Source: Folioceros fuciformis
Lineage: Eukaryota; Anthocerotophyta; Anthocerotopsida; Anthocerotales
DNA length: 64,000 bases
Assembly: GCA_049999805.1 (NCBI GenBank)
Contig: JBNGIO010006258.1
Span: 178,486 to 242,485 of the forward strand
Direction of reading: 5' to 3'
Part shown: positions 49,352 to 63,557 of the stretch, in pieces
How positions within the stretch are numbered: position 1 is the first letter of the stretch
How the letters are laid out: each line of letters starts with the position of its first letter
The notes under the pieces: generated by a model
Database searches by the model: none
What the model was told of the DNA's origin: nothing
What the model saw: the letters and a program-made list of their open reading frames with translations, nothing else
Position numbers and translations under genes: made by a program

Positions 49352-49738
49352 AAGTGACAACAATGGATCACAAAGAAAGCAAGTATGTCTCAGACCAAAA
49401 TTCTCATTGCATCCATTGGAATAGCAGGTACTTTAGAAATATCCTTTAAACTATTTAAATAATCTACAATATTAATTTTGCTAGGTGTGAGATTGGTGGC
49501 TAAAGTGGCTAGGTCTTTTTGTGACACACCGTCGATCCCATGTTGCTCACGTCAACCAGCAGGGCACACATTTGCCTCATGCTAAGTTTGGAGCTTTTCT
49601 GTGCACAATGATTCTACATGGGTCTTCAAGTCTCAAGGTCCAATAATACATATCAATTTTTGATCAATTTAAGATGAATATAGTATTACACATTTGTACA
49701 AGCTTCTGTACATTCTCAAGACGCAGGTACCTCCTGCA
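49352..49738. other. 3' flank of the kinesin gene, AT-rich
   Basis: AT-rich sequence with no coding signal between the repeat upstream of the F-box gene and the kinesin stop codon. It probably contains the kinesin 3' untranslated region and polyadenylation site. Confidence 0.5.
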
Positions 49739-52700
49739 CTATCTATCCTCCCGGGGGCTGGAGAGTTGTATGCCGGCCGTGAAGTTTGTCTTGTAGGGGG
49801 AATGTACAGCTCGGAGCTCGCTCAATCTCCTTTTTTCGCCAGCTATTCTCGTCTGAAGTCCAACCTCTGGGTCAGACACAAGCAAATTGGCTTGGTAGAC
49901 AAATGGAAGTGAAACGAGCGAGAACATTACCGTTAATCTTATGTCTGACAGTTCCCTCTCTGCCGTGTGAAGGCGGTCTTCAAGCTGGCGCAGAGCTTTC
50001 ATGGCTACAGTTGAATCGACTTCCGTCGAAGGAGACCCTACTCCCGCAGCCTGGGCAGTGGACAACCCCAAAGACGTAAGCTTGAAGCAACAGAAGCCCA
50101 ATTCAGTAGAGCCGCAGCTGCTTCTGCTGACTAATTCCTACCTGCATTATGCTGGTACACAGGCCAATCAGTGTTTGGGCTATTTGAATCCTGTTGTCCT
50201 CTTCTTCCTGTATCAGATCAGATGCAAGGCCATTAGTCCTTCAATACTTGGGAGACAGATAGACTCATATGTGGAGTAAATGCTGGGTGATATAATAACC
50301 TTGAGTTGGTTTCTCAGGCGTTGCTCTTCATCAATGTTCAAAAATGGCTTCTTTCCTTCCGCAGTGCGATAGCGAGCGAGCTCATCACTCACTCTCGCTA
50401 AAACTGCTTCAGTTCTTCGAAGTCTGCCGGTAAGATCGTCGTTATGTCCTCTGAGCTGGTTGTTCTCCTCCTGTAATACGCGCCAAGACGTTAGTCCAAA
50501 TGAGCAACAACGCCGTAATGACCTGTTTGGTAGTTGTTGGGTGTACATCACCTTGATCTTTGCATGATGATGAATTCGCTGCTGCAGATTCTGCTGACCA
50601 GAGAGCTTTTTCACCTCGCCTTCCAATTCTGTCAGCCGTTTCCGCTGAGCACCATTTTCTGCCTGTAACGTGAAAAGACAGTTTCTTAGACGTCTTAGAC
50701 GTGAAGATATTTCAGGGCGTTCGGCTTGCCTACGAGGCAGGTCTTATACCATCAGTCTCTCATTGTCAGCTGTGAGAGTTTGGTCTCGCAGCCTCAGCTT
50801 CTCAGCAGCAACACGAGCAGCCACCATCTCAGCCTGTCGCCTATTAATCTCTTCCAACCAGCTGCTCAACAGAACGGGACGGTCAGAGATTGCAAAGCTT
50901 GGCAATTGGGGACGCGGAAAATGCACGTGTCTTTCCTTGTTTTACCTTTCCCGCTCTTCTATGAAATCGGTCAGCTGAGCCCTCACACTTTCTAGCTCTG
51001 TTTCCTGAACGGACAACAAACAACATTCTTGATCTGCTGCTTGCTCGCACATTCAGGAAGCCAAGTTGGGATACAGAGACGGGGCTCGAACCTTCTCCCT
51101 CGCTTCGTCACTTCGCTTACGCGCAGACTCTGCAATTTGCTGAATCTTCTCCTGGCTCAGAACAGACTGTATGGAAAACATTTTACAGTCAGAACACAAG
51201 GGATGCACGTCGCCATGCACAAAAGGATGCACGTCGCCAACGTGACAGTGACTTACAGCATAGTTTGTTATGTCAAGTTTAACACCCAAAAGATCTCTCA
51301 CGACGTCATGAGTCATGCTTTCGGCTTCGGCAAGTCGTGTATGTAACATGAAAACCTGCAGGGTTTGCAAGCAAGGTGCGTTAACTAGTAGGGGCCAAAT
51401 AGTTGCGACCATCCAAAGCCTAGCTCACAATCAGCTCAATACCTCCTTTTGCCTGGCGGCAGCTATACCCTCCAACTCTTCAATCCGATGGCGGTTGGCG
51501 TACAGTTCTTCATCTATGTCTGAGTGCATCTGTTGCACAAGCCCTTTTCCCCCGCACTTGAACGGGGATCCTCCACCTTTTGTCTTGATCATTGCCCTCT
51601 CACTTGATTTGCTGGAACATTGCTGAAGCGTGGTTGGTTTGGAGTGCTCCAACAAAGATTCAAAGTGTTGAATCTGCAAGTGGAAGAACTTAAACGACCA
51701 GTCATGCACTTGTTGAGGCTTTTCAAGAAGCAGTGCAGTTGTTGGACCAACCTGTCCACTTTTTTCTTCAAGTTCCTTCCGAAGTTGGTCTGCCTCGTTG
51801 CGAGACTGCAAGAGCAGCATCTCCTTCTCTTCAAGAGTCCTAATGACGATTGCCACGACATCAGAAAAAGCAAGGTAGGGAAAACGTCGACCACTCCTTT
51901 CCCTTTAGCTACGCCAGACCTCTCTAGCTCGTCGGTCATAGCCCGTGCTTCTCTGAGATCTTGGACCCTCTGCGCATTTTTGCCTTCAGTGCTGGCTTGG
52001 ACGATGTTCATATGGTGCTTCAGCGATTGCAGCTCCATTTCCAAATCTTCTCTTAAGATGCGCTGCCTTTCTCCTTCTCTTTTCACTATGCCGACCTGGA
52101 AAGAAGAACCTGGTTAGGCTCGTGCGAAATTTTCTTCTGAGAGAAACAAACAAGTCTGTAGCAATGCCTCACCTGGCTCTCAAGGGCGTTCACAGTACTC
52201 TCTAATTCCTCCACTGATCTCTCTAGCAGTCTAGCTTCGGCATCTCGCTCCTCAGCTCGGGTTTTACTCGACTCCGCCATCTGAAGGGACCCGAGTTAGT
52301 TAGGAACGAGCTCAATGGTAACGCAATCTGTCCACGGATGGGAAAAACTATTCACCTGACGAGCTTCAGCAGCGAGGGACTCTTGCTCCTCAGCAATAGC
52401 ATGTGCCATTTCAAGCTGTTCTGTGAGCACAAGCAACTCGGCATGAAGCCTATCCCTCTCCTTGGTCACATGGTTCAACTCTTTCTTCAGAGATCGAGCC
52501 GTTTCCTGCTCCATAGACGTGACATCGAGCAACTCCATCTCCAGAGCTGCAATAGACTGTTGCTTGTCCTCCAACTCGTCTTCAAGCACTTCCTTTTGCC
52601 TGCGCAGACAATCTACTTCTTCCTTCAGAGCCAAAGCCTCTGTTGCGGCTGCCTCAGCCAATTCATTTGCCCGGTCGAGCTCCTTTCTCAAGGAATCCAC

Positions 52701-55700
52701 CGACCTGGACTTAGCAGCAAGTCCTGTCTCGAGACTTGCAGTATCGGACCTTAGTTCCTGTAGCTGGACCTTGATCTGGTCGGCCTCCTCAATACAGGAA
52801 GATAAAGTGTTCTTCGCTTGGGCCATCTCTTTGCCCATACTAGCCAGGACCCTGTCCTTATCCTGCAGCGCTCCTTCCAGTCTGCAGACTGTGGCTTCCA
52901 TTTCACGCAATTCCTGCTCTCGCGTGTCAAGCACTTGCTCAAGCTGCAGAACAGCTGCCTCTGCCCTTTGCGCTGCGTCCTTCTGATCCTTCAATTCTAC
53001 AGTCGATTCTTGCAGGAGACTAATATCGAACTCAAGTCCCCTCTTCAATTCCTCTGTTCTCTGCAGCTTCGACTGCAGGGCGGCATATTCATCCTGGCTC
53101 ACATACAGCTTTTTCTTTTCCGATTGCCAGGCTTCGGTGTGAGACTTCAGGCTCTCATTGGCAGACATGAGAGCCTTCAAGGTGCACTCCAGTTCTCTTA
53201 GCGTTGACTGCCCATCTTCTAGCCTCTTCCGCAGGGCGACTGCTTCAGCTTCCCGCTCTTCAATCTTCCTTCTGGATTCGTCAAGCTGCAGCATCAAGTT
53301 CTCCTTCTCTTGTTGGAAGTGGGCCTGAGCGTTCGCTAACATCTCCTGCCCTTCCTCTTCACAACTCACCAAAGCAGCCTTTGCGTTCTCCTTTGCCGCA
53401 AAAATTGCTGCTTCAAGTCTCTCAACCTCAGCCTGCTGCTGGCTCCTTTCTGAACTCCACGCTTCTGAAGCGTCGTCCATCCTTGCTTGGGCTATTTTCA
53501 GACATTCGGACACCTGTGAAAGTTCCTGCTCCAATTGCAAAACTTTCGCCCCCAACTCGGTTGCCTCAGATGTCTTTCTGCCAACGAGAGACTGGGCTGC
53601 TTCCAGCTGCTGACGGAGTTCTTGAATTCTTTGACTCTGTCCTGTTGCTGTGTCAGCAAGCAGTGCCTTTTCCGCACAAAGCTGTTGCTTGGCAATCTTT
53701 AGCTCAGCCTTGAACCTTGAGGCAGTTTCTTCAAGCTGATTCCTTTCGGTCCTCCAGCATGTTGCATCGGCTTCTTTCTTTGCTAGCACTCCTGCCATCA
53801 ACTCCGACAGCCGCGCAACTTCTTGTTCCAGTTGCCTGACTTTTTCTTCCGACTCCAAGGTTCTTTTACCTGCAGCAGACTCGGTTTCGGCCAACTCCAT
53901 ACGGAGCTGCATCACAATCTCCCTCAGTTCCGCCTCTGCTGCACTCTTGTCAAGTAGCTCCTTCTTGGCACCGTCTATAGCAGCCTCCAACTTCAGGGCA
54001 TTCGCTTGCATATGGCCCCGTTCTGTGTTCCACAGCTCAGTGCCACCGTTCAATTTAGCCTCTGCTCCTTCCAACGAGTCAGCCAGCTGCGAGATTTCGT
54101 ACTCCAGCTCTCTGACTTTCCCACTCAGCTCTTCAACCTCAGCAGTTTTCTTCTCCACAATCGCGTGGGCTTCTTCAGCACGGAGACTCCAACCTGCCTG
54201 AGAGTTAGCCATCATCGCACTGTTAGCAGACAAGTCTTCCTTCGTTGTCTCTAGCTGGGCCTGCAGTCGAGAAACATCTTCTTGCAACTGACTTCTTTCT
54301 GAACTCCAAACTTCAGCCTGCAACTCTGAAGTTGTTTTTGCTGCTTGAAGCACGTCAGACAAGTCTGTAAGCTCAGTCTCGAGAAATCTGACTCTGCCTT
54401 CCAGCTCCTCTGCCTCAGAGCTTCTCTGGCTTGCAACTCTGCGGCTCACGACCACCTCTTGGTTAGCTGCTTGTAACTGTGCCTCCAAACGGGACAATGT
54501 TTCCGCCACCTGATGCCTTTCATTGTTCCACAATGACGTCTCATCTTCGGTTTTCAATTTTGAATCTTCCAACAGTCCAGACAGCTGCGTAAGCTGAACT
54601 TCCAGAAGGCTCACTTTGCCCTCCAACTGCTGGGCCTCCAAGCTTTTTTGGCTAGCTGCAGACTGGAATTCTTCCAGCTGCAGCCGAAGCCGTTCCACTT
54701 CTCGTCTCAAATCTGCCATTGCTGAATTCTTCTCACGCAGCTCCATTCTAACAGCCTGCATCTCCACATTCAACTTGGAGGCGTTTGCTTCATAAGTTTC
54801 AGCATCGGCTTTCATCTTAGCCTCCGCTTCATTCAGCTGGGCAGACAACCGTGAGAGCTCATCCCTCAATTGTCTTTCCTGACCCTCTAGTTCTATCACC
54901 TCAGATGTCTTTTCCTCCGCCAAAGCCTGTGCCTGTTCCAGCTCCAATTGGAGTTTAGTCAGCCGTTTTCGCAATCCCGTTTCGATCTCCACCTGGTGAG
55001 CCAGAATCTCGCATTTTTGTTCAACTTCGTTCTGTGCTGCCTCTAGTTCGGCCCTCAACCCTCCAACATGTTCCTGAAGAGCTTCCGCCTTGCTGCTCTT
55101 TTCACTTGCCTCAGTTCGGGCTTCATGAAGCTCCGCTAAGAGCACCTCAAGCTTGTGTGTCCAGCTGCCACCTGCAGCATCTTCTCTCTGTGTGGACACA
55201 TTTCGCTCCACACCTTCCGCACCTCCACACTGGGAAGTTTCAACGTCCTCACTCTCTACGTTTCTATCACCTGCAGCGTCTTCAAAGGAATCCCGAGACT
55301 TCCTAACAGAAGTGAAAGCTGCATTCACCGTCTCCTCTGCCTGCCGCAGCTCGGCTTCATACTCCTCTTGGTTCAAACTGAGCCTCAAATTCTCGGACTT
55401 GGACTTCTCGTTAGCCCGGATGAGCGCATTCATAATCCGCTCCAGCTCCATCAAAGTGGATTGTCCCTCCTGGAAGCGTTTCAGAAGCGTTGCCGCTTCA
55501 CATCCTTTTTCCCTGGCCTCCAATCGAGCCTCATTCACATCCAAGACAAGCTGATCCTTCTCCCTCCTCCACTTCCTCTCCAGATCGTGAATGATTTCGT
55601 CTTTAGCCTCGATTGCCAACTGCACCTTCTCAAGCTCTGACTCGAGATTCGCAATTCTGAACTTAAACTTCTCAGTGCCTTCATCAGCGCCCACGCTCTT

Positions 55701-58700
55701 GGCTTCTGAGACACCAGTGTGCTCCTTACCATTCCTACGACTGTCGTGAACCACTGACAGTCTCTGCCTGGTTTCCAACAACAAGGTTGACAATTTAGTT
55801 AACTCGGCCTGGAGGCCGTCTTTGGCGGCCTTCACCCCCTCCAGGTTGCGAGTCAGGCTCTGTTTTTCAGCATTCCACGACTCAAGCTCTTGGTGGTGAG
55901 AACGCTCGTCCTCAGCCCTGGATGCCTCCAGCCGCTCAAGCTCGAGCTCCAAGCTCGAAATCGTTGAACCCAGTACCGCATTCTGTTCCTGAGATATCTC
56001 GGCTGCGTGTCTAAAACGCTGTGTCTCAGCAGCGAGACTCTCCCTCTCTTGTTCCCAATGCAACTCCCTGAATCGACTTCCATCCTTTGCAGCCTGCAGC
56101 CTGCTTGTTACCTCAAGCAGTTCCGCGTCCAATCTCGCAATTCTCTCTGCTAGCCTCCCAGCTTCAGCGGTTCCGTTAGCGGCGTCTGCCTTGGCCTTAG
56201 CAAGGTCGGCAGAGAGCTGTTCTTGCTCCAGTCTCCACTGAAGAGCAGCAGAGCTTGACTGATTCACAGATTGGTTCAGGGATAGAGTCAAGCTTGCCAC
56301 CTCAAGTTCCAATTGCTGAATTCTGCCTTGGAGCCCGACCACCTCAGAAGCCTTCCCGCTTCTATCATTCCTAGTCTCCTCCAGCTGCAATTGCACATCT
56401 TGCAGCTTCGTCGCCCACGATGTCTCTGCCTCGGAAATGCTTGAGTCCTTCTCAACAAGCGTTCTCCTTGCCGTCTCCAATTCTGCCGCCAACAGATCAG
56501 CCTTACTTGCTTTCTCCTGTGCCTGTCCTAGTTCAGCTGCAAGTACGTTCATCTTGTCACCCTGCTGCGAGAAAGCAGCCTTCAGGTCCTCCACCTCACA
56601 TTCCAAGAGAGCAGCCCGGTCGTGCAATATGCAGAAATCGTTTTGTTTGTTCCTCACGAACAGCAGAGCAGCATATGCCTTCTTCTCAGCCCGGCTACAC
56701 TTCGCCTCCAGCTGCAGCATCTCGGCTTCCAATTCGGTAGCTTTCCTGGACATGACGTCTGCGGCATCGCTGAGAACGAGAATCTGATCCTTCAGTGCTG
56801 CCTTCTCCTGCTGGTGAGACTCGTGGAACTCTGACACAGACTTGCTAAAAGCCCGGAGCTCGGCTTCTGTGTCCCTAGCCAAACAATGCGCGCTCTGGAG
56901 CTTCTTCTGCATTATCTCCAAAGGCCTGCTCCTATCCGTCAACTTAAAGGATGAACGAAGAGGGCCATTATCGACACTCATCCTCTGAGAAAAGGTTTCC
57001 TCGATAATCTCATCCATCTCCGAGGAGGCATCAAACAATGCTTGGTCACCTTCAGCAAGGTACTCTGCTAGCTTCGTGGTCGCAACTTCCCACTCCCTTC
57101 TCAATGTCTCGTTCTGCTGTTCCTGCTCCGTCAACCTGAGCTTCAAATCATCAAGCTCTGTTGATAGCTGACGCATTCTGTCGGTTGTCGATGCCTCCGC
57201 TTCTGCACCTACCTGCATGTCCAGCAATTCGGACTGCAATGCAGTGATTGTTCTTGCCGTCTCCGTCTCAGCTTGCGCGCGGGTGGTGTCCATGTCTCGT
57301 TCTCTGGCCAGCTGGGCAGCATGCTGCATTTGCAGCCTCTCGTTCAAGCGTTGAGCTTGCTCGAGTTCCCTTCTGGTTACATCCAACCTGCTCTCCAGAG
57401 CGGACTTCCATGTCCCGTCGTATGATCCGCTCCTCTGCTCCTCCACAGACCGTGTATGTAATTCGGCCTCAAGCTTCTTCAGCTCCTTTGTCTTCCTCAG
57501 CTCAAATCGAAGGTGATGAAGTTGCTCTTCAAGGAGCTTGTTCTGTTCCTCACTCTTCTGCAAGCTGGCAACTGAGTCCTCCAACTCCCGTATGGTGAAC
57601 ACCTGCTGCCCTTCCATAGCTTCCACCACAGCCTTTTCCTCGGTCAGCTTCTCCGTCAGTTCCCCAACCTTTTGGCTGAGCTCCGCGCATCTTTCCTCCA
57701 GGCCTTTCCTTTGGGTCTGCTCTTCCTCAAGCATCGCCTCGTAGGACTCGATTTCCAACTGCAATTGCATTACTTCCTCGGAATGCCTCATCTCAAGGGA
57801 ATGAACTTTCAGCATTCGGCCAGAACAGCTTGCATCTCCTGACCTATCATCCCCATCTTCATCGCAAGCAGTTGTTGCTGGTACCGACAATTTGTCGATC
57901 AGGCTGCGAGCTTCCTGAAGCTGAGTCTTGAGCTGGTCAAGTTCCATTGCGACCTCGTCCTTTTCCGCGTCCCCTTCAATGCCGGGCTGGGCCCCTTCGT
58001 TTTCAACTTCCTCTTGTTGCTGCCACAGAGGACCAGCCCGTCCATTGGACAGAGATTCCCTCTCCTGCAAATCAGTCACCTCTGTCTCGATTCTTATCCG
58101 CTTCATCGAAGCTCGAGTTGAAAATGCAGTTTCCTGGACATGCTTCCGCAGCCCCTCCGCTTCCTCCATAGCATCTTTCAGCTGTTGTTCCATCTGCAAT
58201 CTCAAGTCCTTTTCTTGTTCCCGCTGCGCGACTTCCTCTTGAACTCGCTCTCGTTCCTGCACAGAGGGCCAACAAACGTCACCATCCATCCTCACTCCAT
58301 CACCCCCCATCTCAGACAAACAAACAAACCTTCTTCAACTCTTCTTCCAACCGAGCAACGGAGTCCCTGCTCTTCACAAGCTGCTCTTCCAGCTCCTTGA
58401 CACTCTCTTGATCGGACTCCCTCGCCTACCAACCCGAAAGAGTAACAGACATCAACAATCACGAACCTCCAGCAGAGAAACAACATAACAGTCACAATCA
58501 TCATCGATAGCAAGTCACAATCCGAATGTCCATCAACACACCTTCATCATGGCCTCCAATTCCCTGTCCTGATCAACCTGAAACCCAGACATCTTCGCCT
58601 CCATTTCGTCAATTTGTCTGCACCGGCGAAAAGAAATCAGACACCAAAATCCATCGGCAGCAGTGCTGCAATCAAAGCCCACCCATATCCATCACATCCA

Positions 58701-61700
58701 CCCACCTGGTCATCTTGGCATTCGACTCCAGGCAGCTGTTTAAGTTATTCCGATACTCGTCAATCTGTCGCCGATAGTTCTCCATCTCCAGATGCAGCAG
58801 CTCATTCTCTCGCACAGCGGAAGCGAGCTCGGGAGCCAGAGACTCCCTCTGCCAATCAAACAACCCCCCCATCGCAGGATGAGCATCACTACAAGGCATA
58901 ACGCCACCGACACAATCATACGAACGCTCCAGGATCCCGCTCCCCTCTACCAGAAGCACGCCGCCCTCAAGGCGAAATGAATGCGGTTGGGGGGAAGCGG
59001 GGCATCCTAAACCACGAGGTCTGGGAGAAGGTGCAACCTGGGAGGTCGTGAGCGTCCTCCCACATTCATCGAGGAGCTTTCCATCCAGCACTTCAAGCAG
59101 CTGTTGCAAGCGATACAGCAGGACTGGGGTGAGTCAGACTGTGGGAAAGTACATAACGGACCGATCCGGTCCAGCAGCCACAGGCAGTGGTCCAGGCATC
59201 GGGACCCGGGATCTGCGACTGCAGCTGACTGCCACGCAATGCTACTCCTGCGACCTTCCCACGTGCAGCAGGAGCATTTGGTGAGCGTGTCAGAGGACGG
59301 AATCCCGTGACCCAGAGATCCTTCCGCCTGGCCACAAGCTTCCCAGTCCTGTTCGTGCAATAAAGCTCCAAACCCACCTTCACAAAGCATTCCACCACGT
59401 ACCTGATCACGGAGACTGGCCACTTCCTCCACCAGAATTTCTCGTTCCCCGCCTTCGTAGAATTCCTGATATCTGCGGGGAGCACGGCAGGAGTGATGTC
59501 AGGCATTCTGATTCAGCCAATGCCGTGGCTTGACTTGCGGGCTGTCGGATGATAACCTCCTGAGATCCTCCATGAGTCGAATGTTCTCCATGGCAAATCT
59601 CGTGAGCTCGGGATTCCTGTCGATCCGAGCACGAACCAGCTGCAGCTCTTCCTGTAAAGCATTTCTCTCTTCAATGAGATAATCTTGCGCTGGCAGGATG
59701 CCGTCTGCAACTAATTCCAGCCTCCTGATCTTGTCTTCCCGGAAGCGTAGCATCATTTTCCCGCACTGAGTGTCCTCTTCCCTTTGCCGTACCTGCAATC
59801 AAGGCAAGGATTAGGATATGGGCACACCAGCCGGTGATCAGAGGTGGAGGAAGGAGACTCATTCTGCCGAAGACTGACCAGCCGATTGAGTTGCTCGATT
59901 TCTGCAGCAAGCCGTTTGCTTGCATTCTCTGCTTCTTGCTCTCTTCTAAGGGAGCCTGCTAGCACAGCTTCGACATGCTTCATCTGAGGAGACCGTCAGG
60001 CTGTCAGTGCTCTGAAACGTTTGTAGCATGGACTGACTTACAGCTAGAGATTTGATGATCTCCGCTCACCTTTTTCGATGACATGTGTCGGCACTTAGCC
60101 GAGTCCCATGAAGAATCAACAGATCTCCTAAGAGTATCGCTGCCAGTGGCACCTATAATGGCCATGAAGGCGTCATCGTATCCCTGAGACGATTCTCGGA
60201 GAGGAAGTGATGACCGAATTGATGGAATTCTCGACACACTTTGTCGACGCAGGCGATTCAATTCATCCTGGTCGACGTTCATGGGGTCAGTGAGAGGAGA
60301 CCGGAATACGGGTTGAGAGCTGCCCCCGCTTGCAAGAAGTTGCCTACCTTGAGCTGCTGAATCTGTTGCCGCAGAGCAAGGACATCTCCTGAAGCATCCT
60401 CGTTCACCACAGCCTGTAGAAACAAGATCTTTGCCTTAGCAATCTGAATGTTAGAGAAGAGCGCAGTCATTGAAGGCAGCAGCATAAAACATCAGCTCAT
60501 ATACATTGTTGCGAATGAATTTAGCTCGTTGCGCAAATTTGAGGGTGCTGAGGGTCTCTAGTGCACAGCTGAATGTCGACGACAATGTCAGGAGGAAGGC
60601 CAGCACAACAGATTGTGACAATGAAAATTCTGAAAAAAGCGAAATCGCTTGCACGTACCAGCCTGATGGGCTGACGTTGGCGATGATGGTTGTCTTCGAG
60701 TTACCGCCAAGAGAATCCTGAGGATACGGTTGCATAAGCGTAATTCTTCCCCATCATTAACAAGATTGATACTACACACGGCCAGCTCGATCAGGGGACG
60801 GCAGGAACCTGAAGCAGGAAGGTGAGTTTGGAATCTCGATATGGTACGTGTCGCTGCTTCCCGTTTGCAACATCAACTAGAACCATGATCACAAGTCTGA
60901 AAATAAGCAGAACAGGTTAGCATGTTAACGGGGCGTGCATCCCGGACATGGCAGTGGCATTAAGATAGAAACGTACCCCAAAGTAGAGAGAGATTTGTTG
61001 ATATTAGCCGCTTCCTTGAGCCGGTCTCCCTCAGCCCCTGAACTCTTTTGTCTGTTGCAAGCGTCCGCACTTCAACCTACAGGCCCTTGACTTCGCAATG
61101 CACGTAAACGAAGTTGGTAGGGCAGTTCGGGATTCACCTCTCTGACCCAGCCAGGTCTACAAGATTCAGACGCCCGAACCTTGTGTTCACCATCGAATCA
61201 CTCTCCCACTGCGACGAACCCCGTGAACGGACGCATGCATTAGAGCCAAAGGAAGCGTCCAAACCCGGCAGTTACTCAACTAGCATGCGTGATGCATAGG
61301 TGCAATCCAAAGAAGGGTGACTCACCTTGCTTTCCACTACGCAGGTGAAAACACTGTGAGATCTACTGCTCTCTCTGTTCATGTTTGTTGCTGCAACTTT
61401 CCTGTTCGCCGCTCCCTGATACAACAACACCAAGCATGAGCACTGTGCAGATGGCTTGTTTTCCAGAGCACCAGATCTCAAGGCTTTCAGATCTCAAGGA
61501 TCGATTACCTGCAACAGCAACTGGATGACATCTTGGACTCCCAAAACCTCAACTTCGGTGAGGTTCTCCACATAGACACCTTTCTTGGCATCCTCCCTCA
61601 TCTGCACGCCGAGATGTTACAGTGCTAAGGCCGGGCACGCAGGCTATTTAGACCTTGGACGGACAACCCAGAAAGTGCCTCCTTACTTGCAAATTGCATG

Positions 61701-63557
61701 ATCCGGGCTCCAGAAGATCGGTGATCTGTTCATTGTATATCTCCAGGAATGAGCACTTGCAAAGATACTTCAGTCTCTCATGTCGGCGTATTTCCTCTTC
61801 CTGCCAGCCACAACGATAACGCATCGAAGCATGAGCTTAGAAGAAAGAATGTTCTGCCATAGACAAGATGTGAGATGGGCTTACATGGCGAATCCTCGCG
61901 AACAGGTATTCGAACACACGGGGAGTCATTCCGCGGTTGCTGCTAGGACGGTTGTTGTCCAAGCCATCAATGTCTCCCAGCATAGTATGTGTCTTACCAC
62001 TTCCCGTCTGGGAACATGAGATTCACCCAACCAAGATGCTTTCCATAAGACGCTTTCCAACTATGTTGCACAAAGGAAGGACACAAATTCTGAATAAAGC
62101 AGAGGAACTAACCTGCCCATACGCAAACATGCAGCTGTTGTAGCCAGAAATGCAGTTGTCCACCATGGGCAGACCAGCAACATGAAAAAGCTTTTCCTGG
62201 AATACGTCAAATCACCTTGGTCAGCTTGCAGCATTCCAGGTCGCCGCAAAGTTTCACCAGTTCTGACAACAGAAGAGCCTGAAAAGCAAGCAGAAGGGCG
62301 GAGCTTACCTGAGTTATGCTTTCACAAGCCACATGATCAAAGGTAAAGCGAGCTTCTGGCTGGCCTAACCACGTGATCGTGTGGGGGCTCTCTTGCTTAA
62401 TGCATTTAGCATAGCCTTGAGCGGAAATCTCAGAACTGCTCAGTGGACGAGTTCGGATGAGCACCTGCACAGTGCAAAGACATGATAAGCACATGCCATT
62501 TGTGGCCCAGAATTACAAGACTCCTTGCACAGCGAGCACCAGTCGAGTTGGACACCGGTGCAGCTCACCTGCACATTATGATCCCTCCAAAACATGGGAT
62601 CCTCCTCCAGATCGAACTGTACGTCCGTGACCATACCGCTACTGCTGCTGGGAGCAGCAACACTAGACTTGGCAGGTTGTGCCGAAGTTGGTGGCCGAGG
62701 AGCTACATTCTGGGCAACCTGTGAGCGACCACTCACTGGCACCCCTGTAGCACCACCATACTTAAGTGCCCTGGACACACTTCTTGCAGGGGTGGACAAG
62801 GGAGCCACTGACCCCAAAACTGTGCCATTCTCTGCATCGCCATTTTGCCGGATGCTACTGAGTCGTTTCGGGGGGGTCAAAGGATTTGTGCCTGCTGCAA
62901 CAGCATTCTGGTTGGCCATCAACGATTGAGCCTCCGCCCCATTCACCTGCCTAGGCAATCCTCGACTGGGCGTAGTAACCTCAACAGTCGGGACAGAGGG
63001 AGACCGTTTCAATCCCCCAACCCCACCTGCACAATGTAGAAGGTGGCAAAGGTGACGAAAGGCCATCAAGCAAGCAAACACCCCATCGTCTATGCACACC
63101 CAGGTCAACCAAATGCCGGCACTGCACATAACCCCAGCAGGAGCTTACCAGTAACAGCGCACTCCACAGCAGGCGCAGAATTGTGCCTCTGGTGCCAAGT
63201 AAACCTGCTCTTGGATACCTGTCCCGTCACGGAGGCAGCAGACGAGGCCAGCACATGTTTCTCCGGCGTCACACCTGCCTCAGAATTCTCCAAGTGCGGG
63301 AAAGTCCCGCCTCCCAGACCTGACCCCGCCAGTTTCTTCTTCGGAGTACCCGAGTCCCCTTTTCTTGGAGACACCCCGGCACCGGACCCATCTCCAGCCA
63401 ACGGATTGAACGCACTCTCCGGAATAGAGCTCAGCGGAGTCCTCCCTGACCCCGAACCCCCGCCCTTGGCCTGAAGCGCATCCGCGCTCAAATCCTGCGC
63501 CGGTTTCTTCGGCGATCCTCTGGAGAACAAGCGGAGAGGGGAAACGCCCTTCACCAT
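49739..63557 (-). CDS. POK: Kinesin-12, phragmoplast-orienting (POK) type
   Basis: Microtubule motor; POK kinesins mark the cortical division zone and guide phragmoplast expansion in plant cytokinesis. ATG at 63557 starts a Ser/Pro-rich N-terminus (exons 63557-63149, 63026-62569). The motor follows in short exons between about 62464 and 60349: [100 protein letters not shown] (switch I), [11 protein letters not shown] (switch II), [35 protein letters not shown] and [14 protein letters not shown]. The domain order and motor sequence closely resemble Arabidopsis POK1/POK2. After the motor come several small exons, a 5901-base exon (58256-52356, 1967 codons) of almost pure coiled coil, then about a dozen short coiled-coil exons to the stop at 49739 ([36 protein letters not shown]). 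P-loop and switch motifs are intact. Total size is probably around 3000 residues or more; small exon borders are approximate. Confidence 0.9.

Noticed and set aside
53204-53713. Long plus-strand frames opposite the kinesin exon (also 54006, 55034, 56420)
   Set aside because: They mirror Glu/Leu/Gln-rich coiled-coil codons; their Leu/Ser/Pro-rich products have no recognisable domain.
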